Source: an uncultured Myxococcales bacterium
GTDB taxonomy: Bacteria > Myxococcota_A > Polyangia > Palsa-1104 > JAEUJZ01
Direction: 5' to 3'
NCBI GenBank assembly: GCA_937868485.1
Contig: CALMML010000380.1
Coordinates: 1-37,390, forward strand
Length of the DNA: 37,390 nt
Positions 17,115 through 25,675 of the stretch are shown in pieces (within the stretch, counting starts at the first letter, position 1; the number at the start of each line of letters is the position of its first letter). A program made the position numbers and the translations under genes. The notes below the pieces were generated by a model. It was not told where the DNA came from. It ran no database searches and saw only the letters and a list, made by a program, of their open reading frames with translations.

Positions 17115-17162
17115 GTTCAATAGCCACTGCTTGAACGATAGCGCTTATTGAACGGAAGTCAA
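17115..17162 (-). promoter_or_regulatory. Promoter with TTGAAC-type operator half-sites
   Basis: GTTCAA (17115-17120) and TTGAAC (17131-17136) form a perfect inverted repeat with a ten-base spacer; a third TTGAAC lies at 17148-17153. On the minus strand a -35 box TTGACT (17157-17162) and a weak -10 box TATCGT (17135-17140) are 16 bases apart, so the half-sites overlap the promoter. This is the usual placement for a repressor site, for example of the TetR family. No regulator gene is nearby. Confidence 0.5.
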
Positions 17163-17197
17163 TACGAGCAGCCTGGCGCGCGCGGGTTGCGACCGTT

Positions 17198-18013
17198 TCA
17201 GACGGGAATGACGCCGTGCTGGACGGTGGAAAGGACGCTGAGCAGCTCGCGGTGCAGGCTGGGATTGGCGCAGATGACCTCGCCTTGGAACAGATCGACG
17301 GGCTGACCGTTCCAGCTGCTGGTGACGGCACCGGCTTCGGTCGCGATGAGCAGTCCGGCGGCGATGTCCCACGGCTTGAGCTTCATTTCCCAGTAGCCAT
17401 CGAGGCTGCCAGCGGCGACAAGCGACAGATCGAGTGCAGCGGAGCCGAGCCTGCGGATGCCTTGAGCGCGGCGCTTGAGCGTCACAAACTGCGCGAAGTT
17501 GTTTTCTTTGGCGGTCTTGCGGTCGTAGGGAAAGCCGGTGACAAGCAGTGCGCGCTCGATGGTTGGGGTCTGGCTGACCGAGATCGGCTGACCGTTGCGC
17601 TGTGCGCCGTGTCCGAGGCTGGCGGAAAAGGTCCAGCCGAGCGCAGGTGCAGAGACGACGCCGACGCGGACCTTGCCTTCCCACTCGCAGGCAATCGAGA
17701 CGCTGAACAGCGGCAGACCGTGCGCAAAGTTGGTGGTTCCGTCGAGCGGATCGATGATCCAGCGCGGGGCGCCGTCATCGCTGCCGTGTGCGCCGCTTTC
17801 TTCCGCGAGGATGCGGTGATCGGGAAAGCGACTGCGAATGGCAGCGACGATGACTTCTTCGGCTGCGCGATCGTAGCGCGTCACCAGATCGGTGGTGGCG
17901 GACTTGCTTTCGGCATCGTGACGACGGAACGCACCTTCGGCCAAGACGCGACCGGCGGCCTGTGCAATCGAGAGTGCGGCATCAAGACAAGACAGTTGGA
18001 AGCTTGGGCTCAT
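17198..18013 (-). CDS. Inositol monophosphatase family protein (SuhB-like)
   Basis: The product has 271 residues, the usual size. The metal-binding motifs are present: the AEES loop (E71, E72), the family signature IDPLDGTTNFAHG (87-99, with D88, D91, G92 and T93), and the second signature near KPWDIAAG (D216). These bind two or three Mg2+ ions and the phosphate. Family members remove phosphate from inositol phosphates, fructose-1,6-bisphosphate, NADP or 3'-phosphoadenosine phosphates, so the exact substrate is not fixed. SuhB also works in ribosomal antitermination in some bacteria. The gene lies 77 bases after the pseudokinase stop on the same strand and may share its transcript. The stop is 97 bases from the start of the PF10118 gene. 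Confidence 0.93.
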   Translation of the reverse strand: MSPSFQLSCLDAALSIAQAAGRVLAEGAFRRHDAESKSATTDLVTRYDRAAEEVIVAAIRSRFPDHRILAEESGAHGSDDGAPRWIIDPLDGTTNFAHGLPLFSVSIACEWEGKVRVGVVSAPALGWTFSASLGHGAQRNGQPISVSQTPTIERALLVTGFPYDRKTAKENNFAQFVTLKRRAQGIRRLGSAALDLSLVAAGSLDGYWEMKLKPWDIAAGLLIATEAGAVTSSWNGQPVDLFQGEVICANPSLHRELLSVLSTVQHGVIPV

Positions 18014-18090
18014 GGTCGGTAGAGCCCGGCGCGAAAGTGGTTGAGAGTGTGCGGATGCCCTTCGAGGGGCGGCGCGGGCTCCAGCGCCTC

Positions 18091-20991
18091 TTAGCGGATG
18101 AGCACGGAGAAGAGAAGCCCAATCAGCAGCACGATGAGCGCACCGATGCCTGCGGCCACCAGCTCTTGGTGACGAAGCAGAAGCGCGCGCAGACCAGGCT
18201 CGGGTGCTTGCGGCACGCTGACGGGCTTGTTGGGAATCGCACGCGGGGCGAGCGTGGTGTGCGCCGTCGAGACCTGCGCGGGCAGCATCAGCTTCGGATC
18301 GGGCTTGGGGCTGTCTGCCGGGGCGAGCGGTTCTTTGGGCGTCTCGGGCCGCAGGATCGGATTGCTCTCGAGCAGTCGCTGCGGATCGGGATGCGGATGG
18401 CTCGGCGGCGGAACGCTTGGTGGAACGCTTGGCGGAACGCTTGGTGGAACGCTTGGCGGCGGAACACTCGGCGGAACACTCGGCGGCGGCTGCGAGGTGG
18501 GCGGTGCGTGCCGACTCATCATCAGATCGACGCTGGGAATCACCGCTGCCGTGGGCTTGTCGTGGATGCTTTCGCCGCTGTCCTGGCTGACCTTGCCGCT
18601 TGGCTTGGCCTCGATCGGAATGACCGGGACCACGCTCGGGGTGATGGCGAGGTTGGGATTGGGCACCAGCCCGGCAATCGCTTCGACGGCTGCTTGCGTC
18701 GGCACCATCGAGATGTCATCGATCGGCAGCTTGGTCCGCGTCGGTGCTTCGTGCAGCGCGCCCAGGTGTTGCGGTGGCGACGTGACCGGCGGGGTCAGCA
18801 GCGGCTCCGGCGCGGCGGGTGGCTTGGTGACCGGCGGCGTCAGCAGATCGGCGAGCAAGGCAGGAACCAGCGGCTGCGTCGGTGCGCTGAGCAGGGCCGG
18901 ATCATGGCTTGTGCGCAGGATCTCCAGCGCGGCAGAGGTCGGCACGGCGGACAGCGTCTGCGGAGGCTCGGGAATGCGCGGCGGCTTGGGCGACTGCGCG
19001 CTCGGTGGCAGCGGTGGCGTGACGGGCTCGATGGGAATCGCGAGCAGCGACGGCATGCTGACCAGCAGATCCTCGACGTTATCGACCTGCAGCGTGGACT
19101 CGCTGACGCGACGCTTGGACTCGGGCGGCTTGGCAGGCGCAGCAGCCAGCTTTTCGTCGCTGATCGCAGCCGGAGCCAGCGGAGGCATGGTCTTGGGCGG
19201 CTCTCTGGGCTCGGCGGGCGGCGACGGGGCCAGCGGAGGCGTGGTCTTGGGCGGCTCCGCTTTGGGCGGCTCTGGCGCAGTGACGACCGGAGTGACCGGC
19301 GGGATCTCGAAGGGCAGGGCAGCCGGCGGCGGACCTTTGGGCTCGACGACCAGGCCGGGCTTGCGCAGCCGCGACAGCGCTTCCGCGACGTTGGCCTTAA
19401 GCACCGGCTTGACTTCGGCCTTGGGCTGCGTCGCTGCATCGACGGAGACGACAGAAATCGGCTCTTCGACGGGCTTTGCTTCGACGGGCTTTGCTTCGAC
19501 GGGCTTTGCTTCGACCGGTTTTGCTTCAACCGGTTTTGCTTCGACCGGTTTTGCTTCGACCGGTTTTGCTTCGACCGGTTTTGCTTCGACGGGCTTTGCT
19601 TCGACGGGCTGCGTGGGCTGTGCGACGAGGGTGACGGCTTCGGCGGACGCTTTGGCAGCTTGCGGCTGAACCGTGTGCTCTTCGATGGCGCTTCCGTCGG
19701 CAGAGACGGTCAACACCGGGAACGCACCCGACAGCTTTTGCAGGATCTGGGTGACTTTTTTCTTCGGCGCGGTGATCGCTTGCAGCGGCGCGAGCGCATC
19801 GACGGTCTTGGCGGGCGCGGGCGAGCTGGCTGCGATGGGTGGACTTGCCGCAGGCGTCGGACTTGCGGCTGCTGCTGGCTGCGCGGGCGATGCGGCGGGC
19901 TTTGGCACCGTCGGGAGTGCTGGTTCCGCAGGCGGTGGGCCCAGCACCGGAAAGACACCGGATCGTCGCTCGAGCAGACGATGCATGCGCTGCTCGGTCT
20001 GGTTCGATTCCGGCGTCGCTGCGTCTGGCGCTTCGGTGAGCACGTCGGGAAGCTTGAGCCCTTTGGCTTTCACCAGCGCTTCCAGTCCAACGACCAGCGA
20101 CGCCATATCAGGCAGCCGCTCTTTGGGATCGCGCGCGCAGGCACACTGGGTCAGCTCGTCGAGCGCTTTGCACAGATCGGGCAGAAGACCCAGCTGTGGA
20201 CTCGGCGTCAGCGCGCGCGGCGGCTGATGCAGGTTGTCGATGACAAAGTCCGCGACCTCGTCGAAGAACGCGGGCTTTCCGGTCAAGCACTCGTGCAAGA
20301 TCGCGCCCAGGACGAACACGTCGCCACCCGGATGCGGTCCCGTCTCACCGGCGAGCAGCTCGGGCGGACGATACATCAGCTTATACAGCGGGAGCTGATC
20401 ATCGAGTCCCGACGGACGGCGACGCAGGTGATGCAGGCTGTGCTCGACGATCACGACCTTGCCCGCGAAGCTCGACTTGGCACCGGGACGAACCAGGAAG
20501 ATGTTTTCCGGTCGCAGGTCGCCGTGAACCGCTCCCGCTTTGTGCAGGGCGTCGAGCGCTTTGGCGACGTACAGCACGATCGCGATCGCTCGGTCGGTCC
20601 GCAGTGGTCCGCGTCGGAGCCGCTGACGCAGGGTTTCCCCGTCGAGAAGCTCGGTGGCAAAGCCGGGAATGTCGAACTGGTCGACGATCATCTTCACCGG
20701 CATCAGGCCAGCCGTTTGCAGCGGCTGCGCCGCTCGAAGGTCTTTTTGCACCGACAGCATCATGCCCTGCGTGGGCTTTAGCTCTCGACGCAGCATCAAG
20801 ACCGCAAACTTGCCTTTCAGACGGGAGTTTTCGGCTTCATACGTCACACCCAGCTCGCCTTCTCCGAGCACGCGCAGGATGTGAAATTCGTTCTGGAGGA
20901 CTTTCCCCAGGCGGGCTTCAGGCGGCACAGGACTGCCAGATACCCACGCGGGCATCGCCTGGACAGCTTTGGGGTCGGCGGGGCTCGTCAC
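18091..20991 (-). CDS. Membrane-anchored Ser/Thr kinase-like protein, probable pseudokinase
   Basis: The 966-residue protein starts at GTG 20991. A kinase fold spans about residues 33-310. The glycine loop is intact (VLGEGELGVTYEA, 41-53), but the VAIK lysine is replaced by L65 (KFAVLMLRREL). The catalytic loop is HGDLRPEN (156-163), so D158 and N163 are kept. DFG is replaced by EHS (183-185), which removes the Mg-binding Asp. RPPEL (208-212) replaces APE. The tail, about 600 residues, is Pro/Ala-rich and low in complexity, with a PVEAK block and an SVPP block. A transmembrane helix at about 942-964 ends the protein, so the kinase domain is cytoplasmic. It is likely a nucleotide-binding or scaffold protein rather than an active kinase. 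Confidence 0.88.
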   Translation of the reverse strand: MTSPADPKAVQAMPAWVSGSPVPPEARLGKVLQNEFHILRVLGEGELGVTYEAENSRLKGKFAVLMLRRELKPTQGMMLSVQKDLRAAQPLQTAGLMPVKMIVDQFDIPGFATELLDGETLRQRLRRGPLRTDRAIAIVLYVAKALDALHKAGAVHGDLRPENIFLVRPGAKSSFAGKVVIVEHSLHHLRRRPSGLDDQLPLYKLMYRPPELLAGETGPHPGGDVFVLGAILHECLTGKPAFFDEVADFVIDNLHQPPRALTPSPQLGLLPDLCKALDELTQCACARDPKERLPDMASLVVGLEALVKAKGLKLPDVLTEAPDAATPESNQTEQRMHRLLERRSGVFPVLGPPPAEPALPTVPKPAASPAQPAAAASPTPAASPPIAASSPAPAKTVDALAPLQAITAPKKKVTQILQKLSGAFPVLTVSADGSAIEEHTVQPQAAKASAEAVTLVAQPTQPVEAKPVEAKPVEAKPVEAKPVEAKPVEAKPVEAKPVEAKPVEAKPVEEPISVVSVDAATQPKAEVKPVLKANVAEALSRLRKPGLVVEPKGPPPAALPFEIPPVTPVVTAPEPPKAEPPKTTPPLAPSPPAEPREPPKTMPPLAPAAISDEKLAAAPAKPPESKRRVSESTLQVDNVEDLLVSMPSLLAIPIEPVTPPLPPSAQSPKPPRIPEPPQTLSAVPTSAALEILRTSHDPALLSAPTQPLVPALLADLLTPPVTKPPAAPEPLLTPPVTSPPQHLGALHEAPTRTKLPIDDISMVPTQAAVEAIAGLVPNPNLAITPSVVPVIPIEAKPSGKVSQDSGESIHDKPTAAVIPSVDLMMSRHAPPTSQPPPSVPPSVPPPSVPPSVPPSVPPSVPPPSHPHPDPQRLLESNPILRPETPKEPLAPADSPKPDPKLMLPAQVSTAHTTLAPRAIPNKPVSVPQAPEPGLRALLLRHQELVAAGIGALIVLLIGLLFSVLIR
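18407..18490 (-). repeat. 12-bp coding repeat (SVPP block) in the pseudokinase tail
   Basis: The unit GGCGGAACGCTT and close variants repeat about six times in the coding sequence, giving a Ser-Val-Pro-Pro pattern. Two insertions of three bases give PPP. It is in frame and probably varies in length between strains by replication slippage. Confidence 0.85.
19468..19610 (-). repeat. 15-bp coding repeat (PVEAK block) in the pseudokinase tail
   Basis: Nine full copies of a 15-base unit (19468-19602) plus a partial one encode Pro-Val-Glu-Ala-Lys. Two DNA variants, GACGGGCTTTGCTTC and GACCGGTTTTGCTTC as read on the plus strand, alternate in blocks and differ only at synonymous positions. This implies amplification in two rounds, or selection on the protein sequence. 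Confidence 0.9.
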
Positions 20992-21118
20992 GACCTTAGG
21001 ATATCAGGAGCAGGCCGATTCAATGCCAATAGTTGCGCGGGTGGTTTTGTCGTTGCCTCGCGGCGGGCGCACGGGCTAAAACCTCGAAAAACTTGACTTT
21101 CCGTCGAGGAGGCCAGCC

Positions 21119-22675
21119 GTGTCCGATTGCGTCTCTGTCTGTTTCCTGCGTCTGCGGACTGCTTCAGTGTGGTCGGGTCTTGTGCCCGTCGCGGCGGGCT
21201 TGGCCCTGACGGTGTGTGGGCTTTCATCGGTGCATGCCGGTGGATTCGAGATTCCTGCGAACGGAACCGAAGCCCTGGGACGAGGTGGGGCCTTCACCGC
21301 CAAAGCCGACACGCCGCTTGCACTGGAATACAACGTCGCTGGTCTGGCGCAGCAGCGCGGAACCCATGCGCTCATCGACAACAACTTGGTCTTTTCGCGC
21401 TATCGCTTTGCCCGTGAAGGCGGCGATTCGTACGGTGCGTTTCCGAGCGTGCAGGCCGATGCCTCGCGACCGTTTTATGCACCGTGGTTTGGTCTGACGA
21501 CCGACTTTGGCTTCTTTGAGCGCTTCACGTTCGCGTTTGGCATCTACGGTCCGTCGTCGATCGGTCAGCGTACGTTTCCGATGTTTGTCACCGATCAGAA
21601 CGGAATGCAGCGGCCTGGTCCGACGCGCTACGACATTGCGACAACCGATCTGCTGATCTTCTTTCCGACGGTGGCGGTGGGATTTCGCGCGCACAAGATG
21701 CTCGATCTGGGCTTTTCGGTGCAGCAGGCGTCGGCGCAGATCAAGCTGGCCAGTGCGACGTATGCTCCGCAGAGCTTGCCGGTGTTTCCCGACAGTGCGG
21801 CCTGTACCAAGCAAGCGGAGGTCGCGGGCTGTGACTCGGTGACGCGCTTTTCGGGGACGAGCTACGACAACTATCTGCTTCAGCTCGGTGCGCTGCTGCA
21901 CCTGGGACGATCGGTCGACGTGGGCTTGAACGTCCGCAGCGCGGTGAACCTGGGCGTCCATCCGATGACGATTCGGGGAACGGTCGCAGCGACGGAACCG
22001 CTGTATCTGCAAGGCGCGGGAATCGGGGCGGAAAAGATGGACGGGGAGTTTACCGTCTGGCTGCCGTGGGTGTTTCGCGCGGGCGTTCGCTACGGTCAGA
22101 AGCTCGGTGGTGTGCAGCTGTTCGACATCGAGTTCAATGCGGTCTACGAAGCGTGGAGCTGGCTCGACGGAACGGATCACTACCTGACGCTGAAGAACCC
22201 GCCGCCGCTCGTCAATCGTGGAGAGCCGCTGACGCTGAACCTGCCGCATCACTACAAAGACACGATCGGGCTGCGACTCGGCGGATCGCTGTTTATGCCG
22301 ATGACGGCGGAGTCGGGCGTGACGATGCGAATGGGCGGCTTTTACGACAGCTCAGCGAGTGCGGATCAGGATCTGCGGCTCGACTTTGACACGCTGGCCA
22401 AGCTTGGGATCACGGCGGGACTCGGCTTTTCGATGCGCGGGATGGAGCTAAACGCGGCGTATTCGTACCAGCACTCGCTGACGCGGACCGTGACCAGCGG
22501 AGAGCTGCGCATCATCGACGGAACGACGGGTCAGCCGGTGCGCATCAATGATCAGGTGGCGCCTGCGATCAACAACGGAACCTACAGCGGATCGACGCAC
22601 GTTCTGTCGCTGGGTCTGCTGCTTCGCTTCGATGAGTGGCGCGCCAAAAAAGACAGCGGATCACAAGGTCTTTAG
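21119..22675 (+). CDS. FadL/OmpP1-family outer membrane transporter
   Basis: The GTG start at 21119 has a strong GAGGAGG six bases upstream. The 518-residue protein has a signal peptide ending SVHA (about residue 40), then the FadL-family opening GGFEIPANGTEALGRGGAFTAKADTPLALEYNVAGLA, in which the N-terminal hatch contains the NPA-like NVA triplet. The rest alternates polar and aromatic strands, as in a 14-strand barrel, and ends with strands such as HVLSLGLLLRF. FadL proteins let long-chain fatty acids or other hydrophobic molecules cross the outer membrane. The 3' end overlaps the TlpA-like gene by 15 bases on the opposite strand. The divergent gap to the pseudokinase start is 127 bases. 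Confidence 0.9.
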   Translation: MSDCVSVCFLRLRTASVWSGLVPVAAGLALTVCGLSSVHAGGFEIPANGTEALGRGGAFTAKADTPLALEYNVAGLAQQRGTHALIDNNLVFSRYRFAREGGDSYGAFPSVQADASRPFYAPWFGLTTDFGFFERFTFAFGIYGPSSIGQRTFPMFVTDQNGMQRPGPTRYDIATTDLLIFFPTVAVGFRAHKMLDLGFSVQQASAQIKLASATYAPQSLPVFPDSAACTKQAEVAGCDSVTRFSGTSYDNYLLQLGALLHLGRSVDVGLNVRSAVNLGVHPMTIRGTVAATEPLYLQGAGIGAEKMDGEFTVWLPWVFRAGVRYGQKLGGVQLFDIEFNAVYEAWSWLDGTDHYLTLKNPPPLVNRGEPLTLNLPHHYKDTIGLRLGGSLFMPMTAESGVTMRMGGFYDSSASADQDLRLDFDTLAKLGITAGLGFSMRGMELNAAYSYQHSLTRTVTSGELRIIDGTTGQPVRINDQVAPAINNGTYSGSTHVLSLGLLLRFDEWRAKKDSGSQGL

Positions 22676-23218
22676 GTAGCGTCCGACGGCATCGACCAGC
22701 TCGCTTTTGCGACTGCGCAGGCTACCGACCCAGGCTTGACGAACCGATCCGCGATCATCGACGAGCAGCGTCAGCGGCTGCGAAAAGTTTTGCAGGCTGG
22801 ATCGCAGCGTGTCGTCGGCGACTTGATACAGCGGCGTGTTGGGAAACCAGCCTCGGTGCTGCTTGATAAAGTCGAGCAGCTTGGCTTGATCGCGCGTCTC
22901 GCTGGCGATGATGACCTTGACGCGCGGATCTTGGCTCTGCGCGGAAAAGAAGCTCTGAAGCGTCGGAAGCTCGTCGAGACAGGGCTTACACTCGACCGCC
23001 CACAGGTGAATCAGCAGCAGCCGTGACGTCTGAGGCTCGACGGGAGCGAATGCCTGCCCGCGCTGAACCCGCAGCATCGACAGATCGATTCGACGATGCA
23101 ACAGCAGGCTCTCTTGACGACGCAGGAGCAGCTCTTCCGGTTGTCCCGTTGGAGACGGCTCGGCGGAAGCGACAGGTGCAGACAGCAGAAGTGAGAGCAG
23201 GAAGGCGGTGGTTCGCAT
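22661..23218 (-). CDS. Secreted TlpA/ResA-like thioredoxin-fold protein
   Basis: This 185-residue protein has a signal peptide ending about ASA (19). The thioredoxin-fold motif is WAVECKPCLDELPTLQ, with redox cysteines C77 and C80 (C-K-P-C). The loop PLTLLVDDRGSV holds the proline that is usually cis before the active-site strand. TlpA/ResA proteins reduce disulfides in the periplasm, often for cytochrome c maturation or folding. Its ribosome site AAGGAG lies close before the ATG at 23218. It is the last of four minus-strand genes with short gaps (24 bases to the upstream stop). Its neighbour encodes a Cys-rich secreted protein, a plausible substrate; this is inference. Confidence 0.9.
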   Translation of the reverse strand: MRTTAFLLSLLLSAPVASAEPSPTGQPEELLLRRQESLLLHRRIDLSMLRVQRGQAFAPVEPQTSRLLLIHLWAVECKPCLDELPTLQSFFSAQSQDPRVKVIIASETRDQAKLLDFIKQHRGWFPNTPLYQVADDTLRSSLQNFSQPLTLLVDDRGSVRQAWVGSLRSRKSELVDAVGRYLKTL

Positions 23219-23241
23219 CGCGGCTCCTTTTCCCTTGCAGC

Positions 23242-24030
23242 TTAGAGCGGACGGAGCGCGGGCGGGAGCTGACAGTCATCGCAGCTCGACACTTCGGTCT
23301 GTTCCACCGGCGTCGCACAGTCGATGCGGAACACCCACACGCTCTGCGCCAGATCACTGCCAACCGGCGGAACGTCGTCGGTGTTGAGGAACTCTTTTTT
23401 CTTGAGCGAAAACGAATAGACCCAGTGCAGCACTTGCTCTCGTCGCAGCTTCTGTCCACCGGGGAACGTCAGATCCAGCGCTTTTTCGATGATCTGAAGA
23501 CCGCGTCGCTCGGCGCGTGCCACCTGTGGATCTTGCGTCGACAGCTTGCTCGAGCTGGTGACTCCGAGCGGCAGCGGCGGCAGGTTCGACACCACCAAGA
23601 ACTTGGTCGTATCCAGCCACGGCGGCTGCGGCTGAAGGGTGCGCTTGAGCCGCTGTAGGTACAGCCCTTCCAGTCCGTCGATGAGCGTGTCTTTGGGCGT
23701 AAAGTACAGCACCGAGTGCGTCTGTCCCGACATCATCGCGACAAAGCGTCCCAGGTGCGTGGGATCTGCGTCGCCGACCAGCGTTGCGATCTTTTGGTCT
23801 AAGCACACATCTTCGCGCTTACAGACCTGCGCCACGTCGTCGATGAGCTGCCGAACCGGCGGACGACACAGCGCCAGCGCCAGGCCTTTTTGAAGCTGCT
23901 TCTGACCGCAGACCTGACAGCGCTGCATGCGCTCGACTTGGCCGCGCAGATCCGCAATCTCTTCCGCATAGCAGCTCGCGGAAAACACCATTGCTGCCCC
24001 AAGCAGCCCCCGCAACCGTCCCCAGTTCAT
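23242..24030 (-). CDS. Hypothetical secreted protein with CxxC motifs
   Basis: The start is ATG 24030, overlapping the pseudokinase stop by four bases (ATGA), with GGGGAAG upstream; an upstream extension to 24111 has no signal. The 262-residue product has an N-terminal signal peptide with a weak lipobox (SASC). Cysteine pairs are CQVCG soon after the signal, C-x5-C in VCKREDVC, and CDDC near the C-terminus. A helical region at about 15-50 (ADLRGQVERMQRC) may be a coiled coil. I do not recognise the family. It lies between the pseudokinase and the TlpA-like protein and probably needs oxidised or reduced cysteines for its role. Confidence 0.75.
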   Translation of the reverse strand: MNWGRLRGLLGAAMVFSASCYAEEIADLRGQVERMQRCQVCGQKQLQKGLALALCRPPVRQLIDDVAQVCKREDVCLDQKIATLVGDADPTHLGRFVAMMSGQTHSVLYFTPKDTLIDGLEGLYLQRLKRTLQPQPPWLDTTKFLVVSNLPPLPLGVTSSSKLSTQDPQVARAERRGLQIIEKALDLTFPGGQKLRREQVLHWVYSFSLKKKEFLNTDDVPPVGSDLAQSVWVFRIDCATPVEQTEVSSCDDCQLPPALRPL

Positions 24031-25664
24031 GGAGTGGTCTTCCCCTTTGCCTTCCCGCTGAGCGTCACGACTTTGGGAATGACTATGCCGCTTATTCGCA
24101 GCTTTAGGCAATCGCGAAAGTCGGAGCTGGTTTGGAACTCATCCGTTGTGCCGCGCGGTGAGACATACAGCGTGCCGCCAATGTTTTCGAGCACCACCCG
24201 ATACGGCAGCGGCGGTCTTCGCACCAGGCGCAGACACGTTCGCAGTCCATTTTCCTGCGCGGGCAGGAGCTTTCCATCTTGGCTCATCACGTCGATTTGC
24301 ACGGCGGTCACCACGGGCTCACTGTGAGCGTCCCCTGTAGCTAGTGGCGGATGGGCGCGATCCGGCTCACCAAGACCACCGTCTCGACGGACCGCTGGCG
24401 GCTTGGCTGGACCCAGCGAGGCCTGCGAACCTTGCGATACCTTGACCGGCTGGGGTTTGACCTGTGCGAGCTTGGCTGCGGCTGGGAATCCTGCGTCGCT
24501 GAGCGCCTGCGCATCGCGACGTGGTTCGAGCGTGCTTGCGTCGGGCTCTTCCAGGAACCCGTCGCTTGGGTCTTCGACGTCGGCTCGGATTGGCTCGGCG
24601 GCGTCGCTCTGTTCTTCCAGATCGTGTCCCAAGTCGACGTAGACCGGCGGCTTGCGATCCCACAGGATCTTTTTGCCGCCCAGCAGCAGTCCGAGCCCAC
24701 ACAGCGCCCACAGCGCGCCTTGCACCATCGGCAGCCACAGCCTGGGCCAGGACTCTACCGGCGAGCGGGTCCGCGACACGACAGGCGCAGTCTGCGTCGG
24801 CGGCGAGAACGCGCGAACGTCTCCACCCAGCGCCGCAATGAAGTCGCGAATGTGCGGATAGCGCACGCCACGAGAGCGACTGAGCGCCCGCTGAAGTGCC
24901 AGCTCGACCTTTTGACTCAGCAGGAGCGGCAGCGGATCTTCGGCGAGCACACGCTGCACCACGACCTCGCGCGGCTCGTCTTCCCCGCCGATGAACGCGG
25001 GCTGTCCCGATAGAAGCTCGTAGAGGATCACCGCCAAGCTGAACTGATCACTGCGCGGATCGACGGGCTGACCGCTCAGCACCTCGGGGGCCAGATAGCC
25101 GGGCTCGGCAAAGCGTGCGGCCAGCGATGGTGGATACAGTCCAAAGTCGGTCAGCTTGATGCGAAAGACACCTTGCTCGGGCATCACGATGACTCGGCGC
25201 AGCGACAGCGACAGATGAAACAGCTCTTGCCGATGTGCCGCGTCGAGCGCTTCGCCAATCAGCGTCGCCAGCTGCAAGACTTCTTGTTCACTGAGCGGTC
25301 GTCCGAGTCCGTGCAAAAACTCCTGCAGCGTCTGACCTTCCAGCTCGACGGGCTCGCGAATCAGGCAGGTGCGACCGTCTCCGTCGATGGCAATCAGCTC
25401 ATAGGTCTGCGACAGCGACGGATGGCGAAGCTGAACCAGGCGACTGACGTGTAGCTTCCACGACTCCAGCTCCGCCGGGCTTAGCTCGGGCGGTCCACTG
25501 GGCCACGCAATCAGCTTCAGCAGCAGCGGGCGGCCATCGGGGATTGTCCGCACGGCGTAGCTTTCCTCATGCAGCTCTCGCTGGAGGAATCGCTCGACGC
25601 GATAGCGCCCTGCCACGATGTCGCCGGGGCGAAGTGTCCCGATCGGGGTCACTTTTGCGGACAT
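24027..25664 (-). CDS. Membrane-anchored Ser/Thr kinase-like protein, probable pseudokinase
   Basis: The 545-residue protein has a kinase fold at about 20-270. The glycine loop is absent (RYRVERFLQRELHEESYAV), the VAIK lysine is kept (K50 in RPLLLKLIA), HRDLKPEN is replaced by HLSLSLRR (150-157), so the catalytic Asp and Asn are gone, while DFG (173-175) and APE (192-194) are present. The helix after APE and the region SDQFSLAVILYELLSGQPAF are typical. A transmembrane helix at about 309-332 is followed by a C-terminal domain of about 210 residues with Pro/Ala-rich sequence, outside the cytoplasm. It cannot be a normal kinase and more likely acts as a sensor or scaffold. It starts 11 bases after the upstream gene's stop. 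Confidence 0.88.
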   Translation of the reverse strand: MSAKVTPIGTLRPGDIVAGRYRVERFLQRELHEESYAVRTIPDGRPLLLKLIAWPSGPPELSPAELESWKLHVSRLVQLRHPSLSQTYELIAIDGDGRTCLIREPVELEGQTLQEFLHGLGRPLSEQEVLQLATLIGEALDAAHRQELFHLSLSLRRVIVMPEQGVFRIKLTDFGLYPPSLAARFAEPGYLAPEVLSGQPVDPRSDQFSLAVILYELLSGQPAFIGGEDEPREVVVQRVLAEDPLPLLLSQKVELALQRALSRSRGVRYPHIRDFIAALGGDVRAFSPPTQTAPVVSRTRSPVESWPRLWLPMVQGALWALCGLGLLLGGKKILWDRKPPVYVDLGHDLEEQSDAAEPIRADVEDPSDGFLEEPDASTLEPRRDAQALSDAGFPAAAKLAQVKPQPVKVSQGSQASLGPAKPPAVRRDGGLGEPDRAHPPLATGDAHSEPVVTAVQIDVMSQDGKLLPAQENGLRTCLRLVRRPPLPYRVVLENIGGTLYVSPRGTTDEFQTSSDFRDCLKLRISGIVIPKVVTLSGKAKGKTTP

Positions 25665-25675
25665 GTTTGGACAGC

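Noticed and set aside
17962-20781. 939-residue open frame on the plus strand
   Set aside because: It lies opposite the pseudokinase gene, is very rich in Arg and Gly, and its repeats are antisense readings of the PVEAK block. The minus-strand frame has kinase motifs.
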